Source: Parabacteroides goldsteinii (GTDB lineage: Bacteria; Bacteroidota; Bacteroidia; Bacteroidales; Tannerellaceae). From it: a stretch of 35,413 nucleotides of DNA. Made by a program: the position numbers and the translations under genes. Where the stretch lies: positions 1 through 35,413 of the forward strand of contig NZ_JADNBB010000048.1 in assembly GCF_015550595.1 (NCBI RefSeq), written 5' to 3'. The notes below the pieces were generated by a model, which saw nothing but the letters and a program-made list of their open reading frames with translations, was not told the origin of the DNA and ran no database searches. This document shows, one piece after another, positions 1 through 9,782 of the stretch. Numbering within the stretch: position 1 is the stretch's first letter; the number at the start of each line of letters is the position of its first letter.

Positions 1-485
1 TTGGAAATGCTGGAAGTTGTCCCTGAAAAATTTCATCCTTCGTAGTTCAAAGTCGGGTGGTTGTCAAGATGATTTTTTTGGTTTGGTGTCGTCTTTTTTT
101 AAGCTGCCGCATAACGATTACAAAATTACACAAAAAATATATCTAACAAAAGTGGGAGGATTTTTTAACTTTTTACCATAGACATTTTATTAGGGAAGCG
201 TAGGTTCAACTGGTAAGTACAAATAAGTAGAAATGTTTGAACAACAACGTTTTAGGAAGTTGAAAAAAATCAAGTTTCTCTCTCGGTATAACGTTTATTT
301 TGGCCAATATCTTCTTTAGTTTGGCATTTGAGTATTTCCCATTCGTGTTCTATTTAGCTCCTTATTATGAGTATGTAGCAAGTTGCTTATCAAATTCAGC
401 CTCTTTGAGGGTCAAATATGGTTTTGCAAAGTTACTACAAAAAAGTGAAATGCGGAAAGATATAGTGATAGAATTGAGTTACAAG
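1..485. other. Gene-poor left flank with weak coding remnants
   Basis: I see no convincing gene here. A frame that is open from the window edge ends at a TAG at 43-45 and encodes only 14 residues, so it could be the tail of a gene outside the window. An open frame at 300-500 could encode 66 hydrophobic residues, but it matches no family I know, has no clear promoter, and runs into the inverted repeat that starts at 486, so I do not call it. The stretch is AT-rich with long T runs. At 426-435 GCAAAGTTAC fits the short CTnDOT-family att core pattern GCAAANNTAC. Such a short match can easily occur by chance. Confidence 0.35.
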
Positions 486-591
486 CCAATAGTGTCCTAA
501 ACGTTTTTGGCGGGCGAAGGGTGTGAGATCGCTGTCAAGCGGGTCAATCGCCCCTTGACATTTGCGGTAAAAACGTTTAGGACACTATTGG
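486..591. repeat. 106-bp element with perfect 23-bp terminal inverted repeats (MITE-like or fused IS ends)
   Basis: The left arm at 486-508 (starting CCAATAGTGTCCTAAACG) and the right arm at 569-591 are perfect reverse complements over 23 bases. The 60-bp interior is GC-rich, unlike its flanks, and holds a second hairpin at about 533-560 (TGTCAAG paired with CTTGACA, plus a short G/C stem with one bulged base). There is no coding capacity. This architecture fits a miniature inverted-repeat element, or two ends of an insertion sequence left after an internal deletion. I cannot name the parent element. Confidence 0.75.
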
Positions 592-886
592 TCTAAAATC
601 GTTCACTTCTTTGTCGACAAAATGAAGGAAAAGAGTGGCAAAAGGCTGATCACTCAGTTTCGTACCAACGCCTCCCTGAAACCATCAGAGCTACTATCTA
701 TGAAGCTATGAACCCATTCCCCAAAAACGTCAGCCTTGACAACACGGCTAATTCCTACTGATTTTCATAAGAGAATCATTATCTTTGCAACATAGAACAG
801 CGTGATCTTTGAAGCACTGCAGAATGAAGAGAGGTAAAGAAACTTGCTCGTTTCCAACTCGTAACCCTTTTACCCCACACTCTTTC
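592..886. other. Unrecognised coding remnants next to the truncated helicase
   Basis: No intact gene is present. On the plus strand one frame reads VHFFVDKMKEKSGKRLITQF and onward to a TGA at about 708. The adjacent frame continues with LPETIRATIYEAMNPFPKNV to a TGA at about 762. Read together they look like the C-terminal end of one protein broken by a frameshift, but I do not recognise the family, and both could be spurious. The element's helicase gene loses its homology at about position 927, so this stretch is probably foreign sequence brought in by the event that truncated that gene. Confidence 0.35.
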
Positions 887-3800
887 CTACTCTATTGAGT
901 ATCTGAAAGATACAAGCTTGTTGAATCTTTTTCGCGCGTAATCGGTAGCGATAAGCATTTTTGCTTTTTCTTCGCTTTCCGATAATGGCGCACGTCCTAA
1001 TATTTCACCTTTACCTGTTTTGGCGAACTCTACCAACTTTTGTATAAACTCCTGTTGGTCGGGTGTTGGTGGAATATTATGCAGAATTTCATTCTTTACA
1101 GGGCGGTCGATACCAATATCCTCCGCAGAACGATAGTCTGTTATTTCGGCATAAAAAGCTGCCAATTCGGGTACTTTGATAAAATACCGAAAGCGTTCTT
1201 TTTGCACAATTTCATTCGTTACCGAAAATTCGTAGTCTATCGACTTTTTGGCGAAGATTGCCGCCCACGCATCGAATGTATTAATACCCTGTCGTTCCAG
1301 TTCGTTCGGCCGGAGATACTTGAAAAGCAAGTATAACTCTGTCAAACTGTTGGAAATGGTTGTGCCTGAAAGAAAAGTGGCTCCCAAATCTTTTCCCGTC
1401 CTGTCCTGAATGGTACGCAGGGCAAAAAGCATATTCAAGGCACGTTGTGAGCCTTCGGCATTACCCAGACCTGCAACCCTGTCGTGTCGGGTTGTAAAGG
1501 TCAGGTTCTTGAATCGGTGGCTCTCATCAACATACAAGTGGTCGATACCCATAAGACGGAAATCTACGGTGTCATCCTTGCGGTTCTCAATCTGGTAGGT
1601 TATATTTTCCAATTTGGCTTCAAGGTTTAATTGTCTTTTAACTAAACCTTTTTCCATAGCACGGGAAATCTCCTTTCCTTGTGCCCGTAACACTTCCAGA
1701 TTTTCTTCTACGCTATCGAGTTCCGCCTGTAATATCCGTTGCTGAATTTCGGGTGACTGGGGTATCATACCAAACTGTTCGTGTGTTAAAATGATTGCAT
1801 CCCAGTTGTTATTCTTCATTTCGTTGAAAATCTTCGCCCGTTTAGCAGGGGTGAAATCTTCTTTACCCGGATACAACACTTTTGCATTGGGGTAAGCCGT
1901 ACAGAAAGTTTGGGCTATTTCATGAACATTGGCTTTGAGCGCCATAATGAGCGGTTTATTTACCAATCCCAAACGTTTTTTCTCGTAGGCGCTTACACAC
2001 ATTATCAGGGTTTTACCGCCCCCGACTTCGTGGTCGATAATACCCCCGCCATTGAGTTTATCCATCCAAATTGCATCCTTTTGGCTATTGTATAGGTCGG
2101 GAATACCCAAGCCTTTCAGATCCAGTCCCGGAAACTCTTGGTGGCTTCCGTCATACTCCGGACGGACGAAACAATTAAATGTACGGTTGTATTTATCTGC
2201 CAGTCGGTCTTTGAACTCCGGTGATTGTTCGTTAAGCCATTCAACGAAACCGTTCCGTATCTCGTCAATCTTGGAATTGGCGAGTTGAATAGATTCGGAA
2301 TCACGTACCTTGACCTCTTTTATTTCCCCGTCAATCAACTTATTGACTTTCTTTGTTATATCAGGAGAGGTATTATGCAAGGCGTGTTTCATCAGGGCGA
2401 TACCGTCGAAAGTCCGGCTTGTTGCCTTAACAGCGTACTGATCCCATATCTTGATATTTTTGCTGTCGGCTTTGAGCGTGTATTCATCACGGCTTTGAGC
2501 ATAATGCACCGATACATTCGTATCAAACAAATGTGAAGCGTATTTGCTGTAAATGCCCGACGGTATCCACCGTTCTCCGAAATTAAAATCCAAATCTTCG
2601 AATGCTATCGGACGGGGTATTGCTTCTTTCAGAGCCTTTAATGATTCTTTTGCCGCTTCATTGTCGGGGTGGTTTTCTATATACCGCTCTACGTGTTCCG
2701 CTTTGGAGATAACATTACCACTTATGAACTTGTCTTTAATTTCATAAGAGCCTATCATTGGATTGAAAAATACCTGCCCTTTGAGTTCCTCCAGTATTTC
2801 ATCCGAAGTCCCCCCTGTAAGCCCTGCCATATATTCAAGGTTTACCGTTGCATGTTTATTGAGCGAAGCGGTCAGGGCTTCCCGTGCATTATCGGCATGG
2901 GTAATCTCATTGGGATTAAAGGCAACCGGTTGTTGAAATATATCTGCTTTGACGGCTTTACCGTCGATATACCGTTCCAGAGAAAGAATTTCCGTTCCTC
3001 CGGCATCCATTTTTATAAGACTAAGATTTTTCGCATCGTTTATATTTCCGAAACGGCGGGTAAAATCATCATACAGTCGGTTAAGCATTTCCCTTAATGC
3101 AGGATTGGCTTCCAACCTTGTTGCTTCGTTGCTGTACAGGTGGTGATAAGTGTCCCGTATTTCAATATAAAGGGATGCTTTCGCCTGCTGTGTTCCGGTG
3201 AGCTGAAGCGGATGGAACATCGGCTGAAATCCATTCAAATCACGCAAATAACCGATACGATTATTTTCGTCGGTAACAAGTGAGCCATCACGGTAATGGG
3301 ACGGTATATCTTCCAATAGGAAAGGAACAGGTTTCATGCGTTCCTGCTGTTCCCGTTCGGCTTCCTCTTTCAGCCGTTCCAACTGTTCTTCCCGACGGGC
3401 ATCGAATACGGGATAGGCCTCGGCGCTTTCCTGTTGTAGCTTTTCCCGTTGCTGCGCTGCATTATGCGCCATTTCTTCCCGCCAGTCCATAAACGGCAGT
3501 TCCTTTGACTTGCTTGCCTGTAATTTGAATTTTCTACCTCTCTTTTTGGGTTTGTTTACCTGACTGCGTTCCTCTTGGGTAAAGCCGAAAAGGTCATAGA
3601 GCGTTATTAATGGTTCCTGCGTTACGGACTGGGGTTTCGCCTCCGTAGTCGGCGCTTTTTTAATGGCAGGATCATCCATATCGAAAAGAGTACCTCTAAA
3701 AGTATTTGGAGCAGCCGGTTGTCTTTCTTCTGTTTCATTCTGCTTTTTTTCTTTAATTCCAAAATCTTCGGGTTGTGGCGGACGTTCGGCATACAGTTTT

Positions 3801-5077
3801 CTGTCCATTTCAGAAGCGTAATCACTTAATTCCTGAATATCCTGTTCGGTTATCTGATTGCTGTTATCCAATTTTGCAGATTGAGATTGTTGTGTTACCG
3901 ACTGTGCCGGGTTTTCCTGTGCATAGTTTTGGTAACGCTGCAAATCCAAATGTTTTGAAAAATCATCTTTCAGCATTTGCCGCAAATCTGTGGCTATTCC
4001 CTCAATACCGCCTTCATGGGTAAAAACAATAGCAGGTTTGCCGTATGGATCGGTGTCGATTTTGGAACGGGTTTGTACTACTCTGTTGAAATCACGGAAC
4101 AGGTTATTAATAGATATGCCGTTAGATAATTTGCGGGATTCGATAAAATCCTGCTGTCGTTGGCTTGGAACTATATTTTTATTATTCCGTTGTAATACAA
4201 TCAGGTCGCTGCCGACATCAGTTCCGGCATGGTCGGAAAAGAGGTTGTTCGGCAAACGGATAGCTGAAACAACATCGCAAGAGTTCATCAGGTATTCCCG
4301 TATCGGTTTGTTTTGTTCCGAATTGAGTACGCCCTGACTGGTAATAAAGGCGATTAACCCGCCTTCTCTGGCCGACATGACACTTTTTACAAAAAAGTAG
4401 TTGTGTATCGCCTGTGTCGATTGTTTGACGGCGGGTATTTCATGGTTGGACAGTAGCGGATCGAATACCGAAACATCTCCAAAAGGGATATTAGATGCAA
4501 TCACATCAAAATGCTGTGAATAGCGTCCTTCCATTTTTTCGTAACCTTCAATCCGTACCTTATCATCAGGATAAAGGTGCGATAGAATTTTACCTGTTAG
4601 CAGGTCTTTTTCAAAACTGGTTACGTTAGCTTCAGGTGCAATATCTTTGAAAGAAGAAATAAACGCACCTGTTCCGGCACTGGGTTCTAAAAAGCGTGTC
4701 GGAGTTATACCGCTATCCTTTAGTGCATCCGCTAACACATCAATAACAGGCTTCGGCGTATAAAATGCCGTAAGGATAGAACTTTTCAGGGAACTGACAT
4801 AGCGTTTGTAAACTTCCGGTGTGGGAGAACTTTCACGGAGTACCTCGTGGAGTTCTTGCACCAACGGGAAAAGCTCGACTTCGGATTTAGACCACCGCTC
4901 AATATCTTCGGGTTTGTCGGCAGGGTTAAGGATTGCCTTAATCCCTCCAAAGCCTGAATATTTTGCGAGTATTTCCCGTTCTTCGGGTGTTGCCTTTTTT
5001 TGTTCCTTGTCGAGCCTTAACGCTAACTTTATTGCGTCAATATTCTGACGCAAATGAGTTCGCTTATTGTAACTCAT
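887..5077 (-). CDS. N6-DNA methylase/SNF2-like helicase of conjugative elements, C-terminally truncated
   Basis: This large protein is typical of Bacteroidota conjugative elements, where it combines an adenine-methylase-like N-terminal domain with a superfamily 2 helicase. Visible methylase motifs are EPSAGTGAF near residues 131-139 (SAM binding) and NIPF near 196-199 (the NPPY-like catalytic motif). The middle, about residues 380-620, is low-complexity and rich in Q, E and K. Helicase motifs are GGGKT near residue 1020, DESH near 1184 and LSGTT near 1237. The family normally continues for several hundred residues with the second RecA-like domain. Here family-like sequence stops after [11 protein letters not shown] at about residue 1382, and an unrelated tail of about 14 residues leads to the stop. 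The helicase half is therefore probably inactive. The ATG overlaps the end of the DUF1896 gene by 14 bp, suggesting translational coupling. The exact role in transfer is unknown. Confidence 0.88.
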   Translation of the reverse strand: MSYNKRTHLRQNIDAIKLALRLDKEQKKATPEEREILAKYSGFGGIKAILNPADKPEDIERWSKSEVELFPLVQELHEVLRESSPTPEVYKRYVSSLKSSILTAFYTPKPVIDVLADALKDSGITPTRFLEPSAGTGAFISSFKDIAPEANVTSFEKDLLTGKILSHLYPDDKVRIEGYEKMEGRYSQHFDVIASNIPFGDVSVFDPLLSNHEIPAVKQSTQAIHNYFFVKSVMSAREGGLIAFITSQGVLNSEQNKPIREYLMNSCDVVSAIRLPNNLFSDHAGTDVGSDLIVLQRNNKNIVPSQRQQDFIESRKLSNGISINNLFRDFNRVVQTRSKIDTDPYGKPAIVFTHEGGIEGIATDLRQMLKDDFSKHLDLQRYQNYAQENPAQSVTQQSQSAKLDNSNQITEQDIQELSDYASEMDRKLYAERPPQPEDFGIKEKKQNETEERQPAAPNTFRGTLFDMDDPAIKKAPTTEAKPQSVTQEPLITLYDLFGFTQEERSQVNKPKKRGRKFKLQASKSKELPFMDWREEMAHNAAQQREKLQQESAEAYPVFDARREEQLERLKEEAEREQQERMKPVPFLLEDIPSHYRDGSLVTDENNRIGYLRDLNGFQPMFHPLQLTGTQQAKASLYIEIRDTYHHLYSNEATRLEANPALREMLNRLYDDFTRRFGNINDAKNLSLIKMDAGGTEILSLERYIDGKAVKADIFQQPVAFNPNEITHADNAREALTASLNKHATVNLEYMAGLTGGTSDEILEELKGQVFFNPMIGSYEIKDKFISGNVISKAEHVERYIENHPDNEAAKESLKALKEAIPRPIAFEDLDFNFGERWIPSGIYSKYASHLFDTNVSVHYAQSRDEYTLKADSKNIKIWDQYAVKATSRTFDGIALMKHALHNTSPDITKKVNKLIDGEIKEVKVRDSESIQLANSKIDEIRNGFVEWLNEQSPEFKDRLADKYNRTFNCFVRPEYDGSHQEFPGLDLKGLGIPDLYNSQKDAIWMDKLNGGGIIDHEVGGGKTLIMCVSAYEKKRLGLVNKPLIMALKANVHEIAQTFCTAYPNAKVLYPGKEDFTPAKRAKIFNEMKNNNWDAIILTHEQFGMIPQSPEIQQRILQAELDSVEENLEVLRAQGKEISRAMEKGLVKRQLNLEAKLENITYQIENRKDDTVDFRLMGIDHLYVDESHRFKNLTFTTRHDRVAGLGNAEGSQRALNMLFALRTIQDRTGKDLGATFLSGTTISNSLTELYLLFKYLRPNELERQGINTFDAWAAIFAKKSIDYEFSVTNEIVQKERFRYFIKVPELAAFYAEITDYRSAEDIGIDRPVKNEILHNIPPTPDQQEFIQKLVEFAKTGKGEILGRAPLSESEEKAKMLIATDYARKRFNKLVSFRYSIE

Positions 5078-5510
5078 TTTCGAGCAGTATCAGGATCGTG
5101 CCGACAAGCTCTGTATAAAGCGACTGGTACTCTGTCGTTTCGGCATAATCATCACTAAGGTTGTATTTAGCAAATACCGCCTGACATTCGGGCATTAGTT
5201 CTTTTGCCTTTGCCTGGGCACCACCCGGAGAAACTTCGTCGAAAAACTCGTTCCAAAGTATTTCAACTACTATATTATAAGGTGAAAAGTGTAAGCCTTT
5301 GAATAAGGCTTCGTTTGCAATTTCGGCAGCTTGAATATGGTCTAAACCGCTTTTTACGGCTTCGCTGTACGCTTCGGCTGCCATATCCCCACGTCCGGCA
5401 ATAAATGAAAGGTCATTTGCTTTGTCGGGGTGGGAATCACGTAAATAAGAAAGTAGATTGAGCCGGAAGTATGACATTTCCGCAGGCTCTAAATTTGAAT
5501 TGTATTTCAT
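5064..5510 (-). CDS. DUF1896 family protein
   Basis: This 148-residue protein matches the DUF1896 family found next to the methylase/helicase and topB genes in Bacteroidota conjugative elements. Family-like segments are [20 protein letters not shown] near residues 13-32 and [12 protein letters not shown] near 68-79. It is soluble and probably helical, with no signal peptide or membrane segment. Its molecular function is unknown. It overlaps the downstream helicase start by 14 bp, so the two are likely co-translated. Its ATG is directly preceded by a copy of the CCACTAAAAAATTC box, which can also pair with an inverted copy 55 bp further upstream (5585-5603). The leader may therefore fold over the start region. 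Confidence 0.85.
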   Translation of the reverse strand: MKYNSNLEPAEMSYFRLNLLSYLRDSHPDKANDLSFIAGRGDMAAEAYSEAVKSGLDHIQAAEIANEALFKGLHFSPYNIVVEILWNEFFDEVSPGGAQAKAKELMPECQAVFAKYNLSDDYAETTEYQSLYTELVGTILILLENELQ

Positions 5511-5603
5511 AACTATGAATTTTTTAGTGGAAAACTATTGATACGGATAAGCAAAAGGCACCGGGGTATCCCTCCCCAGTGCCACCACTAAAAAATTCAA
5601 TAG
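5511..5603 (-). promoter_or_regulatory. Inverted pair of CCACTAAAAAAT boxes enclosing a strong hairpin, upstream of the DUF1896 gene
   Basis: A box in minus orientation lies at 5511-5530, directly before the DUF1896 ATG, and a plus-orientation copy lies at 5585-5603. They are complementary over about 18 bases with one unpaired base. Between them a G/C hairpin pairs 5557-5566 with 5574-5583 (GGCACCGGGG with CCCCAGTGCC, one mismatch). Read on the minus strand the hairpin is followed by TTTTGCTT, so it could end transcripts coming from topB. The outer stem could also sequester the start of the DUF1896 gene. Folding and complementarity are seen in the sequence. Regulation is inferred. Confidence 0.55.
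5557..5583 (-). terminator. Probable terminator after the topB operon
   Basis: The GGCACTGGGG/CCCCGGTGCC stem (one mismatch, about 7-nt loop) is followed on the minus strand by a short T-rich stretch. It lies between the small gene downstream of topB and the DUF1896 gene. The T tract is weak, so an RNA-processing or leader role is also possible. Confidence 0.5.
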
Positions 5604-5670
5604 GATAGATTTAATAATTTCTCATTAAAACCTGTGCCATATGAACTTCTTAGTGGCAAAGATAGCTGTT

Positions 5671-5997
5671 TTATTCCAATTTATACAAGTCAGAACAGTA
5701 CAGGACTGAGCGATTTACATTGTGAATAACATTGATGACCTTAATTTCCTTACCGATACACGTAGTTAGCGAATTAATATTATCAAGCATATTTAATTCG
5801 CAGTCATCAAGCGATTTCGCCCATTCTATAAAGAACTCTTCCAATGAAATAAATTCTCCGATTCTTGGAATAGTAGGATATGGAAAATCATGACTTTTAC
5901 AATAATCAATAAAAGAATATAGCATTTTAGTCGGCTTATCCAGATTTGCATTTCTCGTCAATGCCTGTCCTAAATTTAATAACAAACTTATTTTCAT
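5671..5997 (-). CDS. Hypothetical protein coupled to topB
   Basis: The 108-residue product is not a family I recognise. It is soluble with no signal peptide, fairly acidic in the middle, and contains four cysteines. The ATG shares one base with the topB stop codon (TAATG), a strong sign of translational coupling and that this is a real gene. Base composition is clearly more AT-rich than topB, which suggests it was added to the operon later. A degenerate copy of the element's dispersed box (CCACTAAGAAGTTCAT, minus strand at about 5641-5656) lies just past its stop. No function can be assigned. Confidence 0.65.
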   Translation of the reverse strand: MKISLLLNLGQALTRNANLDKPTKMLYSFIDYCKSHDFPYPTIPRIGEFISLEEFFIEWAKSLDDCELNMLDNINSLTTCIGKEIKVINVIHNVNRSVLYCSDLYKLE

Positions 5998-8087
5998 TAC
6001 TTTTTCCTCTTTTTGGAATTATCAAATTGGAATATCGTTTTATACTCTGCATCAAAAGCTACGGCAGCATCAAAAGGCTTATTTTCTTTACTCTTAAAGC
6101 CTTTGATAGTACCTGTCTTGCCTTTGGTAAGCAGGTCTTTCAGTTGTCCGTCCGTCAGGTCTTTTCCTGATTTATTCCGGAATACTGTCAGTCCGCAAGC
6201 CTCATTGTTACATTTTGCAACCTTTTGGAATATTACTACCTGACCGTTTTTACATTTCGGACATGGACAGCTCTCTCTTGTATTGCCGCCTTCGATTTTC
6301 TTCTCCAGTAATTCGGTGGTAATCTGTGCGGCATATACTTCGATACTTCTATGAAAGGTATCGGCATCCATTTCTCCCGTTGCTATTTTATTCAATGCGC
6401 TTTCCCATGCTCCGGTCATAGCTACGTCCGCTATTTTTTTATCACGGATAGCCAGATAGACTACCAATCCTTTATTGGTAGGAACAAGGGATTTTTTTTC
6501 ACGCTGAATATATTCACGGGAGAAAAGCGTTTCGATAATAGCGGCACGGGTGGCAGGTGTTCCGATACCCGATTCTTTGAGCGCTTCCCGTTCCGTTTCG
6601 TCGGTAAGGTCTTTACCACAGGTTTCCATAGAAGATAATAAACTACTTTCCGTATGTAATGGGCGGGGCTTGGTTTGTTTCTCCAGTAAGTCCGTTCCGT
6701 TAATGGGAAGTACATCCCCATCGGACAGGGATGGAAGTGCCGGAGCATCGTCTTCGCCTTTTTCTTCATCAGGTGCGTTCAATACGGCACGCCAACCGGG
6801 AATAAGGATAATGCTACCTTTGACTGAAAAAGCAATGCCCGAAGCATCCAAAGAAACGCTTGTGTTTTCTTTGGTGCATTTGCCGGAAAAGGCTTCCAAC
6901 ATTCGGGCAGCAATCATATCGTATATGATACGTTGGTCGGCTGAAATATCTTTCGGCATATTTTCGGTGATAATCAGAGCATGGTGGTCTGTTACTTTCT
7001 TATCATTTACAGAACGCCTGTTCAGGCTTGCCCCTGACATTATTTTTGCATAGTTGCCGAATGGAGCGTAACCGGATAACTGACCTATAAGGGCGGGTAT
7101 CTCGGCAAAAACATCATCGGAAATATAACGGCTGCCCGTTCTTGGATAGGAAATAAGTTTCGCTTCGTAAAGCGACTGGGCTACCGACAGGGTTTTATCT
7201 GCTGAAAAACTATGGCGGCTGTTCGCTTCTTTCTGCAAAGTAGTCAAATCGTAGAGCAATGGCGGTTCCTGATTGGCTTCTTTCTTTTCTACGCTTATCA
7301 CGTTTACGGATTCGGCGGATCGGACACGGTTTAAGATGTCGTCTGCCTCCTGCTTTGTGTTGTACCGTTCTGTGGAAATAGCGGCGAACTGGGTTGCATC
7401 TTTTGCCGTATGCAATTTTACCTGAAAATAGGTTTGCGGTTTGAAATCTTTGTTTTCCAGATAACGGCTGCATATCATGGCGAGTGTAGGTGTTTGCACC
7501 CGTCCCAATGACCATACGCCGTGCCCGGCTGATATTGACAGGGCTTGTGAAGCGTTTATCCCGACAACCCAATCGGCTTGGCTCCGGGCTTTTGCCGAAC
7601 GATACAGGTTGTCGTACTCTTTTCCCGGACGTAGGTTCTCCAATCCTTTGCGGATAGCCTGATCCGTGAGAGAGCTTATCCAAAGACGGTCGAAAGGGCG
7701 GGAACACTCCAGATAATTATATATATATCTGAAAATTAACTCCCCTTCACGTCCTGCATCGGTCGCAACCACTATACGCTCACATTTATTAAATAACTCT
7801 TTGATAACTTTAAGTTGTTTCATTGTGCCCGGATCAGGTTTGTATTCTTTACCGTCCTTTACCTGACGAGGCAATAACTTAAATTCGGCAGGAAGTATCG
7901 GTAGGTTTTCAGCCTGAAATCCTGTAATACCATAGTCCTGCGGCATTGCCAGTCCTATGAGGTGGCCAAATGCCCACGTTACACAATATCCGTTCCCTTC
8001 TAAATAACCGTCCTTGCGGTTATCCGCACCAACGATAGCCGCTATATCACGGGCTACGCTTGGCTTTTCTGCAATTATTACTTTCAT
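5997..8087 (-). CDS. topB: DNA topoisomerase III (type IA)
   Basis: This 696-residue enzyme relaxes and decatenates DNA through a transient 5'-phosphotyrosine link. The TOPRIM domain at the N-terminus shows the glutamate in IIAEKPSVARDI (residues 4-15) and the acidic metal-binding motif ATDAGREGE near 108-116. The catalytic tyrosine is Y314 in ISYPRTGSRY. Near residues 610-640 a cysteine cluster (CPKC, then CNNEACG) forms a probable zinc ribbon. Length is normal for plasmid and conjugative-element TopB. It probably resolves strands during transfer or after re-circularisation. The ATG is preceded within 2 bp by the dispersed box at 8089-8109. It sits 28 bp after the DUF3945 gene and is coupled to the next gene by TAATG. 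Confidence 0.96.
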   Translation of the reverse strand: MKVIIAEKPSVARDIAAIVGADNRKDGYLEGNGYCVTWAFGHLIGLAMPQDYGITGFQAENLPILPAEFKLLPRQVKDGKEYKPDPGTMKQLKVIKELFNKCERIVVATDAGREGELIFRYIYNYLECSRPFDRLWISSLTDQAIRKGLENLRPGKEYDNLYRSAKARSQADWVVGINASQALSISAGHGVWSLGRVQTPTLAMICSRYLENKDFKPQTYFQVKLHTAKDATQFAAISTERYNTKQEADDILNRVRSAESVNVISVEKKEANQEPPLLYDLTTLQKEANSRHSFSADKTLSVAQSLYEAKLISYPRTGSRYISDDVFAEIPALIGQLSGYAPFGNYAKIMSGASLNRRSVNDKKVTDHHALIITENMPKDISADQRIIYDMIAARMLEAFSGKCTKENTSVSLDASGIAFSVKGSIILIPGWRAVLNAPDEEKGEDDAPALPSLSDGDVLPINGTDLLEKQTKPRPLHTESSLLSSMETCGKDLTDETEREALKESGIGTPATRAAIIETLFSREYIQREKKSLVPTNKGLVVYLAIRDKKIADVAMTGAWESALNKIATGEMDADTFHRSIEVYAAQITTELLEKKIEGGNTRESCPCPKCKNGQVVIFQKVAKCNNEACGLTVFRNKSGKDLTDGQLKDLLTKGKTGTIKGFKSKENKPFDAAVAFDAEYKTIFQFDNSKKRKK

Positions 8088-8088
8088 T

Positions 8089-8109
8089 TACTATTGGATT
8101 TTTTAGTGG
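8089..8109 (-). promoter_or_regulatory. Dispersed box CCACTAAAAAATCCAATAG before topB
   Basis: The box on the minus strand ends 1-2 bases before the topB ATG. It matches the copies before traE (18187) and traN (28183) almost exactly. The A-rich core in a leader fits Bacteroidota ribosome loading, but identity across the flanking CC and CAATAG bases argues for a specific element rather than base composition alone. Confidence 0.6.
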
Positions 8110-8115
8110 TTGGTA

Positions 8116-9600
8116 TTACATTTTATGTCCTGTGGACTTTTTCACAGGTTTCCTAATCTGCTTCTGCTCTTGCTGCTTTTCGGTCGGGTTTTGCTGACCT
8201 TGTTTCAGGGGTTCATTTGAATGTTTGGTTGCTTCATTGGTTTTACCCTGTGAATTGACTGCTACCTGTGTCTTATTGCCTTCGGCAACTTTCACATCCG
8301 CACCTTGCTTTTTGGCTCTGTCCGGGTTCCACTTAAAGAAATCCAGTTTGCCTTTTTCCTGATTGACCTTTACATAGGCATTGAAAGGCTCGCCCTTTCC
8401 GTCTTTCATCATACCCTGAACATAGACGGCTTTTCCTTCCCGGAGAGAACTTTGTTGTTTATCGTCCAAATCAACGCCTAAAAGTTTTTTAGGAATACGG
8501 ACTTGGTTCTGCTGTTCTCCGTTCTGGCTTTGTTCCTGTCTATTGTTCTGCTGATACTTATTGCGGTCTAATCCGTCATAATTGAAATCGTAACCGCCTT
8601 TGGCTGCATTAAACTGAACATAAGCATCGAATTTTTTAGGATTATCGGTACCTATTGTCTTTTTGGAGGTCATACCCTCTACGAGTACCTTTTTCCCTTC
8701 TTTTAATGCCTGTTGTTGTTCAGGAGATAACTCAACACCTTTCAGGTTTTGAGATACTGTGAGCTTATCAAGGGGTACGGCTTCCAAACGGTTAGTCTGC
8801 TTGTCGATAGAAATAAGCGACGGTACTTTTTCGCCCGGTCTTGGCTCCAGTTCTACCACCCTACCACTGTTACCCGTTGCTAACAGGTTTTCTTTTACGT
8901 CATTGGGGAGCATAATGCCCTGAAACGGTTTTTCCAAATCAACCTGCTGTTGGTATGGATGCGGGGTAAATTTCAGGCTGCCATCCGGCTGTTCCTCCAG
9001 TGAAAGACGGGCTTTCATGGGATATTCTACTCCCTCTATTTTGGGGTTGATATCTACAAGGTGCGGAGATTTATACCCGTAACTCATGGCTTTGAGTTCG
9101 CCCTCCAGATTTTCGGGCTTGATACCGTATTTCTGATATTCACTTTCAGGGATACGGCTTGTGTCGAATTGCTTAAATTCGGTCTTCTGTTCGGTTGCTG
9201 GTGTTGCTTCCATTTTTTCTTCTTTTTTTTCGGTTTGAACTTGCTTTTCACTCTCTTTGGTGGATTGTTCCTGCTGATTCATATAATCTTTCGGATTGAT
9301 ACGATACTTCTCCAAATCTTCATCACTTAGTTTTAATACTTTATCAAGCATATCGACGGTAACCGCATAGAATCCTGTATGCGACGGGTTTTTAGCTTGA
9401 TTAAAGAAGTTTTTGAAAAAGTTTTCAAGGGGATCGGCGTGTTTGTCAATTTTGATAAAATCGGTTTGCTTCGCCTTCATGGGATCAATGGCATCAATTT
9501 TACCTTTTTTGTCGATGCCTTTCACGACTTTGAGTTTGTTGCCTTCTCCTTCATCTCGCATCAGGAGAACTTTGTCTTTCGGATTTAATTTTTCATCCAT
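8116..9600 (-). CDS. DUF3945/DUF4099 domain protein of conjugative elements
   Basis: This 494-residue soluble protein is common between topB and mobC in Bacteroidota conjugative elements. The N-terminal part (about residues 1-110) resembles DUF4099-type sequence. A charged Q/E/K-rich linker follows. Two related copies of a DUF3945-like module sit near residues 288-345 and 370-425. Each begins GVxLxxxQQxxLxEGKxVxVxGM and continues into a segment resembling FxAYVxxNxxKGxxDF. The C-terminus (about 435-494) is a basic, Q-rich tail. The function is unknown; by context it may assist DNA processing. A single related module ends the protein at 31375-33246, linking the two. The 5' region contains an 8-bp inverted repeat (9618-9641). 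Confidence 0.85.
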   Translation of the reverse strand: MDEKLNPKDKVLLMRDEGEGNKLKVVKGIDKKGKIDAIDPMKAKQTDFIKIDKHADPLENFFKNFFNQAKNPSHTGFYAVTVDMLDKVLKLSDEDLEKYRINPKDYMNQQEQSTKESEKQVQTEKKEEKMEATPATEQKTEFKQFDTSRIPESEYQKYGIKPENLEGELKAMSYGYKSPHLVDINPKIEGVEYPMKARLSLEEQPDGSLKFTPHPYQQQVDLEKPFQGIMLPNDVKENLLATGNSGRVVELEPRPGEKVPSLISIDKQTNRLEAVPLDKLTVSQNLKGVELSPEQQQALKEGKKVLVEGMTSKKTIGTDNPKKFDAYVQFNAAKGGYDFNYDGLDRNKYQQNNRQEQSQNGEQQNQVRIPKKLLGVDLDDKQQSSLREGKAVYVQGMMKDGKGEPFNAYVKVNQEKGKLDFFKWNPDRAKKQGADVKVAEGNKTQVAVNSQGKTNEATKHSNEPLKQGQQNPTEKQQEQKQIRKPVKKSTGHKM

Positions 9601-9617
9601 AATAAAAACTGTTTTTG

Positions 9618-9641
9618 TTCTGCATCACTATTAATGCAGAA
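9618..9641 (-). promoter_or_regulatory. Inverted repeat upstream of the DUF3945 gene
   Basis: TTCTGCAT at 9618-9625 and ATGCAGAA at 9634-9641 form a perfect 8-bp inverted repeat with an 8-bp spacer, 18 bp upstream of the ATG at 9600. It could be an operator or a leader hairpin. No clear -7 element of the TAnnTTTG type accompanies it. Confidence 0.35.
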
Positions 9642-9684
9642 TAAAAGTAGCGGTAATCAAGAGGTTAGCTGTTGATTTTTCGGC

Positions 9685-9724
9685 AGGTGGTCGCTTGTGG
9701 CTTCGATTTGGCAGTGAGTGGCGT
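9685..9724 (-). repeat. Dispersed ~20-bp-unit repeat, copy 1 (downstream of mobC)
   Basis: The segment contains CTTCGATTTGGCAGTGAGTG within about 39 bp that match copy 2 at 11865-11903 with only a few differences. It lies 58 bp past the mobC stop, so copies 1 and 2 are direct repeats that bracket the mobC gene. Copies 3 (15270-15311) and 4 (17537-17579) carry the same unit in the opposite orientation. Confidence 0.75.
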
Positions 9725-9738
9725 TATAGGAAAAACAA

Positions 9739-9758
9739 AGAGCCGGAAATCCGGCTCT
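9739..9758 (-). terminator. Rho-independent terminator of mobC
   Basis: AGAGCCGG and CCGGCTCT form a perfect 8-bp stem with a 4-nt loop. On the minus strand it is followed by TTGTTTTT. It lies 25 bp past the mobC stop and so should separate mobC from the DUF3945 and topB genes. Confidence 0.85.
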
Positions 9759-9782
9759 CCTACATTATATATATATGTATAT

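Noticed and set aside
300-500. 66-residue plus-strand frame as a gene
   Set aside because: There is no family match, no promoter or leader signal, and the frame ends inside the inverted-repeat element.
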